Below are positions 35,234-44,961 of a stretch of 64,000 nt of DNA, piece by piece. Origin of the DNA: Oleiphilus messinensis. Its GTDB lineage: Bacteria > Pseudomonadota > Gammaproteobacteria > Pseudomonadales > Oleiphilaceae. Numbering within the stretch: position 1 is the first letter of the stretch; each line of letters begins with the position of its first letter. The translations under genes were made by a program, and so were the position numbers. The notes below the pieces were generated by a model that saw nothing but the letters and a program-made list of their open reading frames with translations, was not told where the DNA came from and made no database searches. The stretch is taken from contig NZ_CP021425.1 of the NCBI RefSeq assembly GCF_002162375.1, positions 5,382,501-5,446,500 on the forward strand, read 5' to 3'.

Positions 35234-37687
35234 GTGCGCTTAAAGTTTCAAATCATGACACTTCTGCTACCAGCCGGTATCATTCCACTGATAGTCTTTG
35301 CGCTGTTTGCTTTTTTTTATATTCAAGGCAACACTCAGCGCTACACAATCAATACGCTTCAGGCATCCATTGAAGATGTCTCAGCCCGTATCGAAAAACA
35401 TATGTCTATAGCCAACACTTCATTAGAGTTATTGGCAAATGAACAATCTCTGACCTCTCTCCTGCGAGATGATCCACGCCCGGATAATCAACAACTCAGC
35501 ACAATAAAACGTGCTTTGGATAATTTTCAACGGAATAACCCGGCGTTTATCAGTATATCGCTACTTTCCGATAACGGCATAATTTTACAGTCTACAACCA
35601 CTTCAGTACCGCCCGAAATGTACCTGATGAATATCGATGATCGTTCTTTTGAAGATTCGTTGACGCTATCAGATTTTCAGAAACAAAGGCAGGAAGGCGG
35701 TTTACTCTACATGCAAACTCGCAAGCTCAAACACTATCCAGCCGGTCAGCCTTTTGACAGTAGCGAAGGCTATTTACAGCTGATATACCAAATCAACGGA
35801 GAGGAAATTCTTGCTGATGCAGCCAATACCACCGATACCGGTTATTTGGCGCTGACAGATAGCAATGGTAACGTTTTCTTTCATACGGCTCCTGACGGTG
35901 AATTAGCGTCAGAACTTGCCACAAAAGCAGTACAAGGCCGACACCGCACCATTAAAACCTACCAAATGAATGGCCAGGGCTACTTCGCCGGCTTTAATCG
36001 TTTACATCAGGGGCTGTACTTGATCGGCTTCACATCGGAAGCAGCTGCGAGCCAGCAAGCCCAAACACTGGCAACGTACTCCTTTTGGCTATTACTGGTC
36101 ATTATTCTGATCAGTATTGGTGTAGTGCACTTCCAATCACGAATGATGTTCATTGACCGGATTATCTCGCTGGCCGAACTGACCCGACGGATCCGCGATG
36201 GCAAACCGATACAAGACATTGATATCAGCGGCAAGGATGAGCTCAGTGACTTATCCAAAGCATTTCAGGAGATGGCGGAAAGCCTCAAGAAAAGCCAACA
36301 AGAAATTAATAAATTGGCTTACTATGACCATTTGACGGAACTTCCGAACAAACTAACGTTTGATGCAGCGCTAAACAAAGCCATCGAATACAGCGAGCGC
36401 AGTGGCCGGGCATTGGCCATTCTTGTGGTTGACCTGGATAACTTCAAACTGGCGAATGATGTTTACGGACATAGCGCGGGAGACGATATACTGCGCCAAG
36501 TCGCTCATCGCCTGAAAACCTGCCTGGGTCATGTCAACACTTCGGAGGTAACCCGCTCCTCACAGGGCTATTACGCGGAGGATATGATCATCCGCAACGG
36601 GGGGGACGAATTCTCCATACTGTTGACCGATCTTTTTCAGGCGTATCAAGCTTCGCTAATTGCCCAACGCATTATTGACGAGCTCTCTTTACCCTTTAAA
36701 GCCGGCGACAGTAACGTTAAATTGGGCGCGAGCATCGGGATTTCCATTTACCCTGTGGACGGCGTATCTTCGGAACAATTAATCAAGAATGCTGACCTGG
36801 CCATGTTTGAAGCGAAGAAGAATGGTAAAAATAACTTCCAATTCTTCACCCAGGCGCTCAACTCCTCCGCAGCCAAACGCCTGAATACCGAAGAAGAGCT
36901 GAATCAGGCCATCGAGCTTGATGAGTTTGTACTCCACTATCAACCCATTATTTACATGCCGACAGGGCGAATCAAAGTTCTGGAAGCATTGTTGCGCTGG
37001 CAGCACCCGGTAAAAGGCATTCAAACCCCCGTACAGTTTATGTCCGTCGCTGAAGAATCCGGTCAAATCGTGCCGATTGGAGATTTAGCCATTGCTAAAG
37101 CCTGCGAACAATTGGCAATTTGGCACAATGCCGGCTTCTCGGAAATAGTTGTCTCGATAAATTTATCCCCTAAACAATTGCTGCGGGGGGCTCCGGTGGA
37201 AACCATAAAATCAATGCTGGAGAAATATCAGATCAGAGCCAATAGCCTGCAAATTGAAGTCAAAGAGAATTTGCTGACACAGGATCAAGCAGCGAGCATT
37301 GAAGTCCTGAATTCACTAAAGGCAATCGGCGTTGGCATTGCCCTGGATGATTTTGGGAGCGGTTTTGCTTCTTTGTCGTTTTTGAAAAAATTCCCGATTG
37401 ATACCATTAAAATCGACAGAAGCTTTATTCGGGACCTGGAACAGGATGAACGCAACGCGCTCATACTGCAAGCAACCACTCGACTAGCCAGAGATATCTC
37501 CCTGTCAGTCGTCATTGAAGGCATCGAAACCGACAATCACATTCAACTTATTCGAACCTGTGAATGTGATTATCTGCAAGGGTATTACTTTGCCAAACCA
37601 AAAGCGGCGAAAGACCTGAACCTGAACCAACGTTGGTCAGCCCAGTTCAATAAAGCCCAGCAGCTACAGATCAGCAGCAACAGTTAA
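35234..37687 (+). CDS. Membrane GGDEF-EAL protein with periplasmic sensor and HAMP
   Basis: 817 aa. A transmembrane helix (about 7-29), a large periplasmic region (about 30-275, dCache-like), a second helix (about 283-302) and a HAMP linker lead to a GGDEF domain (about 365-545) and an EAL domain (about 560-800). Both catalytic domains look intact: RNGGDEF, and EALLRW, DDFGSGFASL, KIDRS and IEGIE. The usual ELTE is EVKE. It could make or break cyclic-di-GMP depending on signal. GTG start; no clear ribosome site. Confidence 0.88.
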   Translation: MRLKFQIMTLLLPAGIIPLIVFALFAFFYIQGNTQRYTINTLQASIEDVSARIEKHMSIANTSLELLANEQSLTSLLRDDPRPDNQQLSTIKRALDNFQRNNPAFISISLLSDNGIILQSTTTSVPPEMYLMNIDDRSFEDSLTLSDFQKQRQEGGLLYMQTRKLKHYPAGQPFDSSEGYLQLIYQINGEEILADAANTTDTGYLALTDSNGNVFFHTAPDGELASELATKAVQGRHRTIKTYQMNGQGYFAGFNRLHQGLYLIGFTSEAAASQQAQTLATYSFWLLLVIILISIGVVHFQSRMMFIDRIISLAELTRRIRDGKPIQDIDISGKDELSDLSKAFQEMAESLKKSQQEINKLAYYDHLTELPNKLTFDAALNKAIEYSERSGRALAILVVDLDNFKLANDVYGHSAGDDILRQVAHRLKTCLGHVNTSEVTRSSQGYYAEDMIIRNGGDEFSILLTDLFQAYQASLIAQRIIDELSLPFKAGDSNVKLGASIGISIYPVDGVSSEQLIKNADLAMFEAKKNGKNNFQFFTQALNSSAAKRLNTEEELNQAIELDEFVLHYQPIIYMPTGRIKVLEALLRWQHPVKGIQTPVQFMSVAEESGQIVPIGDLAIAKACEQLAIWHNAGFSEIVVSINLSPKQLLRGAPVETIKSMLEKYQIRANSLQIEVKENLLTQDQAASIEVLNSLKAIGVGIALDDFGSGFASLSFLKKFPIDTIKIDRSFIRDLEQDERNALILQATTRLARDISLSVVIEGIETDNHIQLIRTCECDYLQGYYFAKPKAAKDLNLNQRWSAQFNKAQQLQISSNS

Positions 37688-37726
37688 ACTGAATAACCGA
37701 TAAGCCATGTTTTGGCATTGCACGGT

Positions 37727-38926
37727 TTAACGGTGAATAGGCGGAACGGCTTTGGCCAGTGCCTGACGCTCGGAAACCAGTGCGCCCGTCAAAGCAAACC
37801 CTTTAACCAGCCCGCTCTCGTCTGTAAACAGCGCTTTCAAATCACGACCTTCACCACTGACAGACCACTCGCCTTCAGCACCAACGGGAGGCGGCAGTAC
37901 CGCAACAGGGCAGCAAGGTGTCTTGATTACAACAGGCATTACACCGTAGGTTACTTCTTTAGGGGTTCCCGTCAGGGTTTTCGCCAGGGAACGGGCACAT
38001 TCCATCAATGGCAGCACGTAAAGCATCACGTGACCATCAACCTCTGCACAATCCCCCATGGCATAAACATTAGGCGCGCTGGTTTCCAGCAGACGGTTTA
38101 CCACAATGCCCTTGGCAACCGTTAATCCCGCATCCTTGGCCAATTGCACACGAGGACGCAAGCCGACCGCAGACAAAACGGCATCAACGACCACCTGAGT
38201 GCCGTTGTCTAATGTACAACACACACCATCTTCTACTTTATCAATGCTCTCGACCACTTGACCAAGATGGAACGTCGTACCCGCTTCGGTAAGACCATCT
38301 TGCACAGCAGCTGCGGCCTGATCCGGAACCAACCCGGGTAATACGCCATCGCAAGGAGCGACAATATCAACCTTGAAACCACCGTTGATCAGGTCATTGG
38401 CGAACTCACACCCAATCAAGCCCGCGCCCATGATCAGTATCCGCTGTTTACCTTCTACGGCTTCCCGGAACCGGCGGTAGTCCAGTAGATCATTCACAGC
38501 ATAAACGGACTCCTGAGCGGTTCCCGCGATATTCAGCTGGATGACATCAGCCCCCCAGGCCAGTACCAATTTACTGTAGGTGATCGCTTCATCACCAACC
38601 AGTACACACTGTTTTTCTGCATCGATACCGGTAACAGTGGTAAAGGTTCTGACATCGACAGCCAACTGCTCTACCATTCGTCCAGGATCTGCCATGGACA
38701 ACTGCTCAGCAGTTTTATTCTTGGTGAAACCAGTGGACAACATTGGCTTGGAGTAAGAGTGTCCATCGTCCGCAGTCAACATCAGAATGGGTACATCTTT
38801 ATCCGTTTTACGCAATTCTTTTGCGAGTGTATAGCCTGCCAGGCCAGTACCGATGATCACAATCGGATCATTACCGGACGTCTGGCTTTCGCTGTTTGAA
38901 GTGATGTCAGTATTATCTGCATTCAT
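37727..38926 (-). CDS. Rubredoxin-NAD(+) reductase
   Basis: FAD-dependent pyridine nucleotide-disulfide oxidoreductase passing electrons from NADH to rubredoxin. It has the FAD-binding IVIIGTGLAGYTLAKEL, the NAD-binding ILIMGAGLIGCEFAND and the FAD-closing VYAMGDCAEVDG motifs. The ATG at 38926 gives 399 aa; an upstream TTG start at 38971 is less likely. The rubredoxin gene lies 87 bp upstream on the same strand. In hydrocarbon degraders the pair feeds AlkB, but no alkane hydroxylase is in this window. Confidence 0.92.
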   Translation of the reverse strand: MNADNTDITSNSESQTSGNDPIVIIGTGLAGYTLAKELRKTDKDVPILMLTADDGHSYSKPMLSTGFTKNKTAEQLSMADPGRMVEQLAVDVRTFTTVTGIDAEKQCVLVGDEAITYSKLVLAWGADVIQLNIAGTAQESVYAVNDLLDYRRFREAVEGKQRILIMGAGLIGCEFANDLINGGFKVDIVAPCDGVLPGLVPDQAAAAVQDGLTEAGTTFHLGQVVESIDKVEDGVCCTLDNGTQVVVDAVLSAVGLRPRVQLAKDAGLTVAKGIVVNRLLETSAPNVYAMGDCAEVDGHVMLYVLPLMECARSLAKTLTGTPKEVTYGVMPVVIKTPCCPVAVLPPPVGAEGEWSVSGEGRDLKALFTDESGLVKGFALTGALVSERQALAKAVPPIHR

Positions 38927-39013
38927 AAGTACATTACCAATGGAGCTGGGACAGGCACAAATGCCTGTCAAACTTCAGTTACGACTCGTTCAAGTCCTGA
39001 TGGGAGATCAATC

Positions 39014-39181
39014 TCAGCCAATCTCAACCATTTCAAAATCTTCTTTTCCGACCCCGCAATCCGGGCACAACCAGTCTTCGGGAACATCATCCCAAGCGGT
39101 TCCGGGCTCGATACCATCATCTGGCCAACCCTTTTCTTCATCATAAATCAAACCACAAACCACACACTGCCACTTTTTCAT
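39014..39181 (-). CDS. Rubredoxin
   Basis: 55-aa one-iron electron carrier. It has the two iron-binding cysteine pairs CVVCG and CPDCG and the conserved aromatic residues around them (W4, Y13, W30, W37). AGGAA lies 7 nt before the ATG. It precedes the rubredoxin reductase gene and would be its direct electron acceptor. Confidence 0.94.
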   Translation of the reverse strand: MKKWQCVVCGLIYDEEKGWPDDGIEPGTAWDDVPEDWLCPDCGVGKEDFEMVEIG

Positions 39182-39576
39182 AACTCATTCCTGACTTTTC
39201 TTGCTATTTGCTTTCAGTGTCATCGGTCACATCGGCTGTCAAGCCTTTGCCCGCTAACACCGCCCCATAAGAATGGCGGGCACAAATCATAAACCAATTG
39301 GATAGTCCATGAGAATTCACAAAGGTGTTCGATTACGAAAAACAGGACTCCAGGCAAGCAATGACCCGTTTCCCGTACCGGATTTGCCCGTCTACACCTC
39401 ATTTTTTCTTATCAACACCCAGACACAGCCCGATCATCGAACCTGGTGTTATACGGGGTTACCATGGATTATGCAAGATCAAGGGTGCAGCTTGAACACC
39501 GACCTTACAATCAACAAGGCTTCTTGAACTGACTGGGACTCCCGAAGGCGCAGAATTATAGTACACTTAATAATGT

Positions 39577-39599
39577 TACATCAAATGATGTATTATAAT
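39577..39599 (+). promoter_or_regulatory. Promoter with an operator in its spacer, upstream of hpt
   Basis: A perfect TATAAT (39594-39599) is preceded by the palindrome TACATCA-AA-TGATGTA (39577-39592), which would fill the -35/-10 spacer. The -35 is poor (TAATGT). This would start transcription near 39606, about 118 nt before the hpt start. The remainder of the 542-bp gap 39182-39723 shows no gene I can support. Confidence 0.5.
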
Positions 39600-39723
39600 T
39601 CATCAATTCCAAGACTACCTTTTTGCCCTAAAACTCCTTACTATGCCTCCCTGAGCAACTTTAGCAGTCGCTTGGAGCTCCACCAAAGCTCAAAGTCTCA
39701 CAATACGTTAAGGGTTCCAACTA

Positions 39724-40281
39724 ATGGATTCAATTGTTCAATCAATGCAACAGGTTTTTGACGAAGCTGATTGCCTGTACACCAAATCTCAGGTCGAGCG
39801 AGCCATTGCACAACTGGCTGGGAACATTACGGAAACCCTTGCCGAGTCCAACCCACTGGTGATCAGTGTCATGAATGGCGGCTTGGTATTTGCCGGCCAG
39901 CTACTTCCTTTATTGCAGTTCCCGCTGCAGCAAGACTATATGCACGCGTCACGCTATGGGGAGGCCGTTCAAGGAGGAACTTTAGATTGGCGGGTTCGAC
40001 CGGAGTCGATGCTCACCGACAGAACCGTTTTGATCATCGACGACATTCTGGATCAAGGTGAAACCCTTGCCGCCATTATGGAAGATTGCAATAACGCCGG
40101 TGCCAAGGCGGTCTACACTGCGGTGCTGGTCGAGAAATTACATGACCGAAAAGCAAGGCCAGACATGCATGCAGATTACTGCGCACTCACTGTGGAAGAC
40201 CGGTTTATTTTCGGCTACGGTATGGACTACAAGGGGTATTGGCGAAATGCAGCAGGAATCTATGCAGTAAAGGGCTTGTAA
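39724..40281 (+). CDS. hpt: Hypoxanthine-guanine phosphoribosyltransferase
   Basis: Purine salvage enzyme adding ribose phosphate to hypoxanthine or guanine. The PRPP-binding loop VLIIDDILDQGETLAAI is intact, as are the pyrophosphate-loop region VMNGGLVFAGQLL and the C-terminal FIFGYGMDYKGYWRN. Length 185 aa is typical. The stop overlaps the ubiC start by one base (TAATG). Confidence 0.9.
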   Translation: MDSIVQSMQQVFDEADCLYTKSQVERAIAQLAGNITETLAESNPLVISVMNGGLVFAGQLLPLLQFPLQQDYMHASRYGEAVQGGTLDWRVRPESMLTDRTVLIIDDILDQGETLAAIMEDCNNAGAKAVYTAVLVEKLHDRKARPDMHADYCALTVEDRFIFGYGMDYKGYWRNAAGIYAVKGL

Positions 40282-40826
40282 TGCAGCGTACGGAAGTCCA
40301 CCCTGCACAAGGCCAGATTCAGTTACCGCCACAATGGCGGCCTTGGTTGTTGGACAGAGGATCACTCACGCAACGTTTGATCGAATTGAGCCAAGGACAC
40401 TTTTCCGTGCGCGTATTGAATTTCCAATTCGATTACCCCAGCCTCAATGAACGCAAACAGTTGAAACTCCCGGAACGGCGCGTGACGTTGATCCGCGAAG
40501 TCGAGTTGCTGTGCAGGAATATCCCGGCGGTTTATGCCCGAAGCATCATTCCACTGAATACGTTAACAGGGAAAGAAAAACAGCTTCGAAAACTGGGCAA
40601 GACACCATTGGGGGCGGTTTTGTTCAGAAGCAAGGCGATGCACCGCGGTCCTATTACCCTGTGTCACGAACGAGTAAAAGACATTCCTGGGTTACGTGCA
40701 AGACAAAACCGGCACATCGATGCAGAATTCAAAATTTGGGGGAGAAGTTCCCTGTTTTTTTTACACGAAAAACCCATACTGGTCGCAGAATACTTTTTAC
40801 CTGAGCTGCTAAGCTTAATCCGCTAA
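40281..40826 (+). CDS. ubiC: Chorismate pyruvate-lyase
   Basis: Makes 4-hydroxybenzoate from chorismate, the first ubiquinone step. Conserved parts are RVTLIREVELLC (with the active-site arginine), the PLGAVLF strand and the late VAEYFLPEL with its glutamate. Length is 181 aa. The ATG at 40281 overlaps the hpt stop; an in-frame ATG at 40239 lies inside hpt and is less likely. ubiA follows at 77 bp. Confidence 0.9.
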   Translation: MQRTEVHPAQGQIQLPPQWRPWLLDRGSLTQRLIELSQGHFSVRVLNFQFDYPSLNERKQLKLPERRVTLIREVELLCRNIPAVYARSIIPLNTLTGKEKQLRKLGKTPLGAVLFRSKAMHRGPITLCHERVKDIPGLRARQNRHIDAEFKIWGRSSLFFLHEKPILVAEYFLPELLSLIR

Positions 40827-40902
40827 TACGGACAGCTCAAACCGGTAATACGGAAAAGCACTGAATCAAAACCAGAAACCGAACCACAACTTTAGATTGC
40901 CC

Positions 40903-41781
40903 ATGACTCAAAGCGACCTGAAAATCAAACTCCCTTATTATATTCAGCTCACCCGACTCGACAAACCCATCGGCGTCGCACTCCTGATGTGGCCAACCCT
41001 GATGGGGCTGTGGGTTGCAGGGAACGGCAACCCGGATGAGTATCTCGTTCTGATCTTCATTCTCGGCGTGGTCATTATGCGCTCGGCTGGATGCGTCATT
41101 AACGATTATGCCGACCGACATATCGATCACAGCGTAGCGCGCACCCAGTTCCGCCCACTCACCAGTGGCAAAGTGCACGAAAAAGAAGCTTTGTCCCTGT
41201 TCGCACTGCTGTGCAGTTGCGCCTTCGTGCTCGTGCTATTTACCAATGGCCTCACGATACTGATGTCAATTGCGGCATTGGCTCTGGCCTCAACCTACCC
41301 CTTCATGAAACGGTATACCCATCTACCTCAGGTCGTACTGGGTGCTGCATTTGCCTGGGCCATACCGATGGCTTTTACCGCCCAAACAGAAACTGTGAGC
41401 TCGATCACCTGGATTCTCTACCTTGCCACGGTACTCTGGACCGTCGCCTATGATACTCAGTACGCAATGGTCGACCGGGATGACGATCTTAAAATCGGTG
41501 TTCGCTCAACAGCAATTTTGTTTGGCAGTGCAGACCGTCTGGTCATCGGTCTACTCCAGCTTGCAACACTGTTTTTGCTGAAATTGGCAGGTGATCAAGC
41601 AGGCTTGGGGGGATACTTTGACATAGCCCTGATATTGACCTTTGGTTTATTCGTTTACCAGCAGCATCTAATAAAAGACCGGGAACGGGATGGTTGTTTC
41701 AAAGCCTTCCTGAACAACCACTGGGCAGGCATGGTTCTGTTTTTTGGTATGGTATTGGAATATGGCCGCCAGGGACTATAA
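40903..41781 (+). CDS. ubiA: 4-hydroxybenzoate polyprenyltransferase
   Basis: Integral membrane prenyltransferase with about eight to nine helices. The two magnesium-pyrophosphate aspartate motifs are present: NDYADRHID and YDTQYAMVDRDDD. The opening YIQLTRLDKPIG is diagnostic. The ATG at 40903 follows a TTG-CCC; a TTG at 40897 is the only alternative nearby. Confidence 0.95.
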   Translation: MTQSDLKIKLPYYIQLTRLDKPIGVALLMWPTLMGLWVAGNGNPDEYLVLIFILGVVIMRSAGCVINDYADRHIDHSVARTQFRPLTSGKVHEKEALSLFALLCSCAFVLVLFTNGLTILMSIAALALASTYPFMKRYTHLPQVVLGAAFAWAIPMAFTAQTETVSSITWILYLATVLWTVAYDTQYAMVDRDDDLKIGVRSTAILFGSADRLVIGLLQLATLFLLKLAGDQAGLGGYFDIALILTFGLFVYQQHLIKDRERDGCFKAFLNNHWAGMVLFFGMVLEYGRQGL

Positions 41782-41852
41782 CCTGAACAGGGCTGTCTTC
41801 GACTAATTATCTAGACAAGTAATTGATATTAAATCATCATCAAACCTCCAAC

Positions 41853-41888
41853 CTGTCATATATTTGTCATATTATACAGTTGTAATAT
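41853..41888 (+). promoter_or_regulatory. Pho box and -10 element of phoB
   Basis: CTGTCAT-ATAT-TTGTCAT (41853-41870) is an almost exact Pho box (consensus CTGTCATAWAWCTGTCAY), with two 7-bp direct repeats 11 bp apart. A TAATAT -10 follows 12 bp downstream (41883-41888), the normal spacing for PhoB activation in place of a -35. It implies autoregulation of phoBR during phosphate starvation. Confidence 0.9.
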
Positions 41889-41924
41889 GTCAGCAATGAC
41901 TATAGTGTTGAGGAATTCCGGACC

Positions 41925-42617
41925 ATGTCTGATAAAACTGTGCTGATTGTTGATGATGAAGCTTCAATTCGTGAAATGATTGCCGTTGCTTTGGAAATGG
42001 CCGATTATAATTGCCTGGAAGCAGGAGATGCTCTGGAAGCGCATTCCATGATTGTGGATAAGAAGCCAGACCTGATCCTTCTGGATTGGATGCTGCCCGG
42101 CTCCAGTGGCATCGAACTGGCGCGACGCTTGAAAAGAGAAGAAAGTACCTCTGAAATTCCGGTCATCATGCTGACGGCCAAGGCTGAAGAAGATAATAAA
42201 GTCCAAGGCCTGGAAGTTGGTGCAGATGACTACATCACCAAACCTTTTTCACCACGGGAACTGGTTGCTCGCCTCAAAGCAGTACTTCGACGCACCACAC
42301 CGCAAGGCGTGGAAAGCGCGATAGAAATCGACGGTTTGAAACTGGACCCGGTTTGTCACCGTGTTACGGCCGATGGCGAGTCGTTGAACATGGGCCCAAC
42401 AGAGTATCGCTTATTGCAATTTTTCATGACACACCAGGATCGGGTCTATACTCGTAGTCAACTACTGGACCAGGTCTGGGGCGGAAACGTTTATGTTGAA
42501 GAGCGCACCGTTGATGTTCACATTCGTCGCTTGAGAAAAGCGCTGGGCTCTGATTACGAACAACTGATACAAACCGTCCGGGGTGCTGGCTATCGATTCT
42601 CTACTAAGGCGGCCTGA
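41925..42617 (+). CDS. phoB: Phosphate regulon response regulator
   Basis: OmpR/PhoB-class regulator, 230 aa. The receiver has VDDEAS, phosphoryl aspartate in [13 protein letters not shown] and lysine in [10 protein letters not shown]. The C-terminal winged helix ends in the recognition segment [23 protein letters not shown] precedes the ATG. phoR starts 9 nt after its stop. Confidence 0.97.
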   Translation: MSDKTVLIVDDEASIREMIAVALEMADYNCLEAGDALEAHSMIVDKKPDLILLDWMLPGSSGIELARRLKREESTSEIPVIMLTAKAEEDNKVQGLEVGADDYITKPFSPRELVARLKAVLRRTTPQGVESAIEIDGLKLDPVCHRVTADGESLNMGPTEYRLLQFFMTHQDRVYTRSQLLDQVWGGNVYVEERTVDVHIRRLRKALGSDYEQLIQTVRGAGYRFSTKAA

Positions 42618-42625
42618 TTGAACCC

Positions 42626-43966
42626 ATGGCAATAATGAGACGCGAGTGGTCCCACTATGTCCGGTTGTTGTTGTGGGGCCTGCTACTATGCCTCTCTCTG
42701 GGCATTGCAATTGACGAACCGGCCTGGGTGATAACTGCAGGACTCTCCGCCTATGTCGGCTGGACATTACGACAGACCTACCGCCTGCACCGATGGCTTT
42801 ACAAGTCTCCTGAAGCAGGCACCCCCCCACCTGAAAGTAAAGGCCTCTGGGGAGATCTGTTTGACGGCATTTACGAAACCCAACAACACCACGCCAAAGC
42901 ACAAAAGCGACTTCAGGATTTGGTGAATCGCATCCAGCAATCCAGCAACGCGCTTCATGACGGCGTAATACTGGTCAATGCCCGAGGCGAGATGGAATGG
43001 TGGAATAAAGCGGCCAGTCGCTTACTGGGATTTCATGAAAACCGGGATCGCGGACAAATCATCTACAATCTGGTTCGGCAACCCGAATTCAAACGCTACT
43101 TCGATAACAAAGTTTATGAAGACCCGATTGAGGTATTCTCCCCCGAACACCCTAATTTGCGCATTCAGTTCCATATTACCCTGTTCGGTGAAAATGAGCG
43201 GATCATACAGGTTCACGATGTAACACGCCTCTATCAACTGGAACAAATGCGAAAAGATTTTGTGAGCAATGTGTCTCACGAAATGCGCACACCGCTCACC
43301 GTTATTACGGGCTATCTGGAAACCATCGAGGATAACCTTGATACCTTTCCGAAGAAGTGGCACCGAAGTGTTCGCACCATGACTGCCCAATCGCAACGGA
43401 TGGAATCACTGATCACAGATTTGCTGCTCCTGGCGAAAGTTGAAACCAGCGAAAAAGCACAAACCAACCGAATTGCACAGATCAAACCACTACTCGAGAG
43501 CATTCAACAAGATGCAATTGCTCTGAGCGCGGATAAAGGTCACGACATTACCTTGAATATCGAATGCCAATCCGCATTCCTGGGTGATGAAAACCAATTG
43601 CGCAGTGCCTTCTCCAACCTGGTGTTCAATGCGGTTAAATACACGCAGGCATCCGGTCGAATCGGGTTACGTTGGTGGAGCGATGCCAAGGGCGTACACT
43701 TCAGAGTAAGTGACAACGGCCCGGGATTTGACCCGATTCACATTCCCCGTTTAACGGAACGTTTTTACCGAGTCGATGCTGGCCGCCAAAGCAGTGTTGG
43801 TGGCACCGGGTTAGGTCTCGCCATCGTTAAACATGTGGTGATTAACCATGATGGGGAGCTGGAAATTCATACCGCCCCTGGCCAGGGTTGTGAATTTACG
43901 TGTCACTTCCCGCTCTTTCGTAAAATCAACGATTTGAGCCTCGGCAGTAAACGTCAATCGGCCTAA
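42626..43966 (+). CDS. phoR: Phosphate regulon sensor kinase
   Basis: 446 aa. Two N-terminal hydrophobic segments (about 11-48), a linker, a PAS domain (about 100-200), a HisKA domain with phospho-histidine in VSNVSHEMRTPLTVI and an HATPase domain with DNGPGF and GGTGLGLAIVKH. It senses phosphate sufficiency through the Pst/PhoU complex, encoded at the right edge, and phosphorylates PhoB. Confidence 0.95.
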   Translation: MAIMRREWSHYVRLLLWGLLLCLSLGIAIDEPAWVITAGLSAYVGWTLRQTYRLHRWLYKSPEAGTPPPESKGLWGDLFDGIYETQQHHAKAQKRLQDLVNRIQQSSNALHDGVILVNARGEMEWWNKAASRLLGFHENRDRGQIIYNLVRQPEFKRYFDNKVYEDPIEVFSPEHPNLRIQFHITLFGENERIIQVHDVTRLYQLEQMRKDFVSNVSHEMRTPLTVITGYLETIEDNLDTFPKKWHRSVRTMTAQSQRMESLITDLLLLAKVETSEKAQTNRIAQIKPLLESIQQDAIALSADKGHDITLNIECQSAFLGDENQLRSAFSNLVFNAVKYTQASGRIGLRWWSDAKGVHFRVSDNGPGFDPIHIPRLTERFYRVDAGRQSSVGGTGLGLAIVKHVVINHDGELEIHTAPGQGCEFTCHFPLFRKINDLSLGSKRQSA

Positions 43967-43988
43967 TCAGCCTGAGTCATGCACTCCC

Positions 43989-44849
43989 TCAAGAGAAGCG
44001 GGCCATAAATTTCGAGAGGTGTTCAATTTTTTCCGGATCCTCATCCACAAATCGGATAATGATGCTGACGAAATCTGTATCCTGACGCTTCTCTACGGCC
44101 TGCAGCTGGTGCACATAACCGTTCAAGCGCGCGACATTACCCGGCTCGAATTCCATATCGACAACGGCGGCGTCCAAAATACCGGGAAACTCGGTTTCCC
44201 GTTTAGAGATCACCTTCACTTCAGTTAAAGAAACGCTCTTCACAACACATTTTAATGTCACATTAGCAAAGCGCACCTCGGCAAAATTTTGACCTTTGAG
44301 TTCAACACTTTTAGCAGACGCAGCACCACTGTTTGCAGTTTGCCCGCCAGAAACCTCTTCCGGCCCGAGCCCTGGTGCTACCGACTTTTTACCCGCTTGC
44401 GTCAAAATAGAGGCCGATTGCTTGAATGCATCCTGTAAGGGTGTTGATGTCGGCGGTGATACCCCTTTCAACTTCTTGCCCAATGCTTTGATAATTTTAT
44501 TGGACAATTGTTCAGCACTGAACGGCTTTCCCAAATAATCGGTTACGCCTTCCTGAATGGCTTCCACAACGTGAGACTTGTCACCACGGCTCGTGACCAT
44601 TACAAAAGGTACATCTTTGTAATTATCTTGCTGGCGAACCCAGCGCAGCAACTCGATACCAGACATTTCCGGCATTTCCCAGTCACACAAGATCAACTCG
44701 TACGATGTTCTACTCAACATCGCCTGCGCTTTCTTACCGTTAATTGCTTCATCCAGTGCAATTGTGGGAAAACCATTACGCACTGTTCTTTTTACCAGAT
44801 CGCGAACAAAGCTGGCGTCATCCACCACCAATGCTTTTATATTTGCCAT
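43989..44849 (-). CDS. Response regulator with a PilZ-like C-terminal domain
   Basis: 286 aa. The receiver (1-125) has VVDDASF, phosphoryl aspartate in LILCDWEMPEMSG and YLGKPFSAEQ. A low-complexity linker (about 130-185) follows, then a beta-rich domain (about 188-286) that I read as PilZ-like from its strand pattern. The arginine motif that normally binds cyclic-di-GMP is not evident, so ligand binding is doubtful. A comparable gene sits beside phoR in Pseudomonas. It converges on phoR. Confidence 0.75.
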   Translation of the reverse strand: MANIKALVVDDASFVRDLVKRTVRNGFPTIALDEAINGKKAQAMLSRTSYELILCDWEMPEMSGIELLRWVRQQDNYKDVPFVMVTSRGDKSHVVEAIQEGVTDYLGKPFSAEQLSNKIIKALGKKLKGVSPPTSTPLQDAFKQSASILTQAGKKSVAPGLGPEEVSGGQTANSGAASAKSVELKGQNFAEVRFANVTLKCVVKSVSLTEVKVISKRETEFPGILDAAVVDMEFEPGNVARLNGYVHQLQAVEKRQDTDFVSIIIRFVDEDPEKIEHLSKFMARFS

Positions 44850-44961
44850 AGAGGCTCACTTTATTCTTGTCTTCTGTTGATTCGATACTCCCTAAGCATA
44901 GATCAGCAAACACCTGAACAGCAATGAGAAATTCGCTGCTTTTAGTAACCGCCACCAAGCT

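Noticed and set aside
39309-39527. 72-codon frame in the rubredoxin-hpt gap
   Set aside because: No ribosome site, no recognisable family and a composition unlike neighbouring genes.
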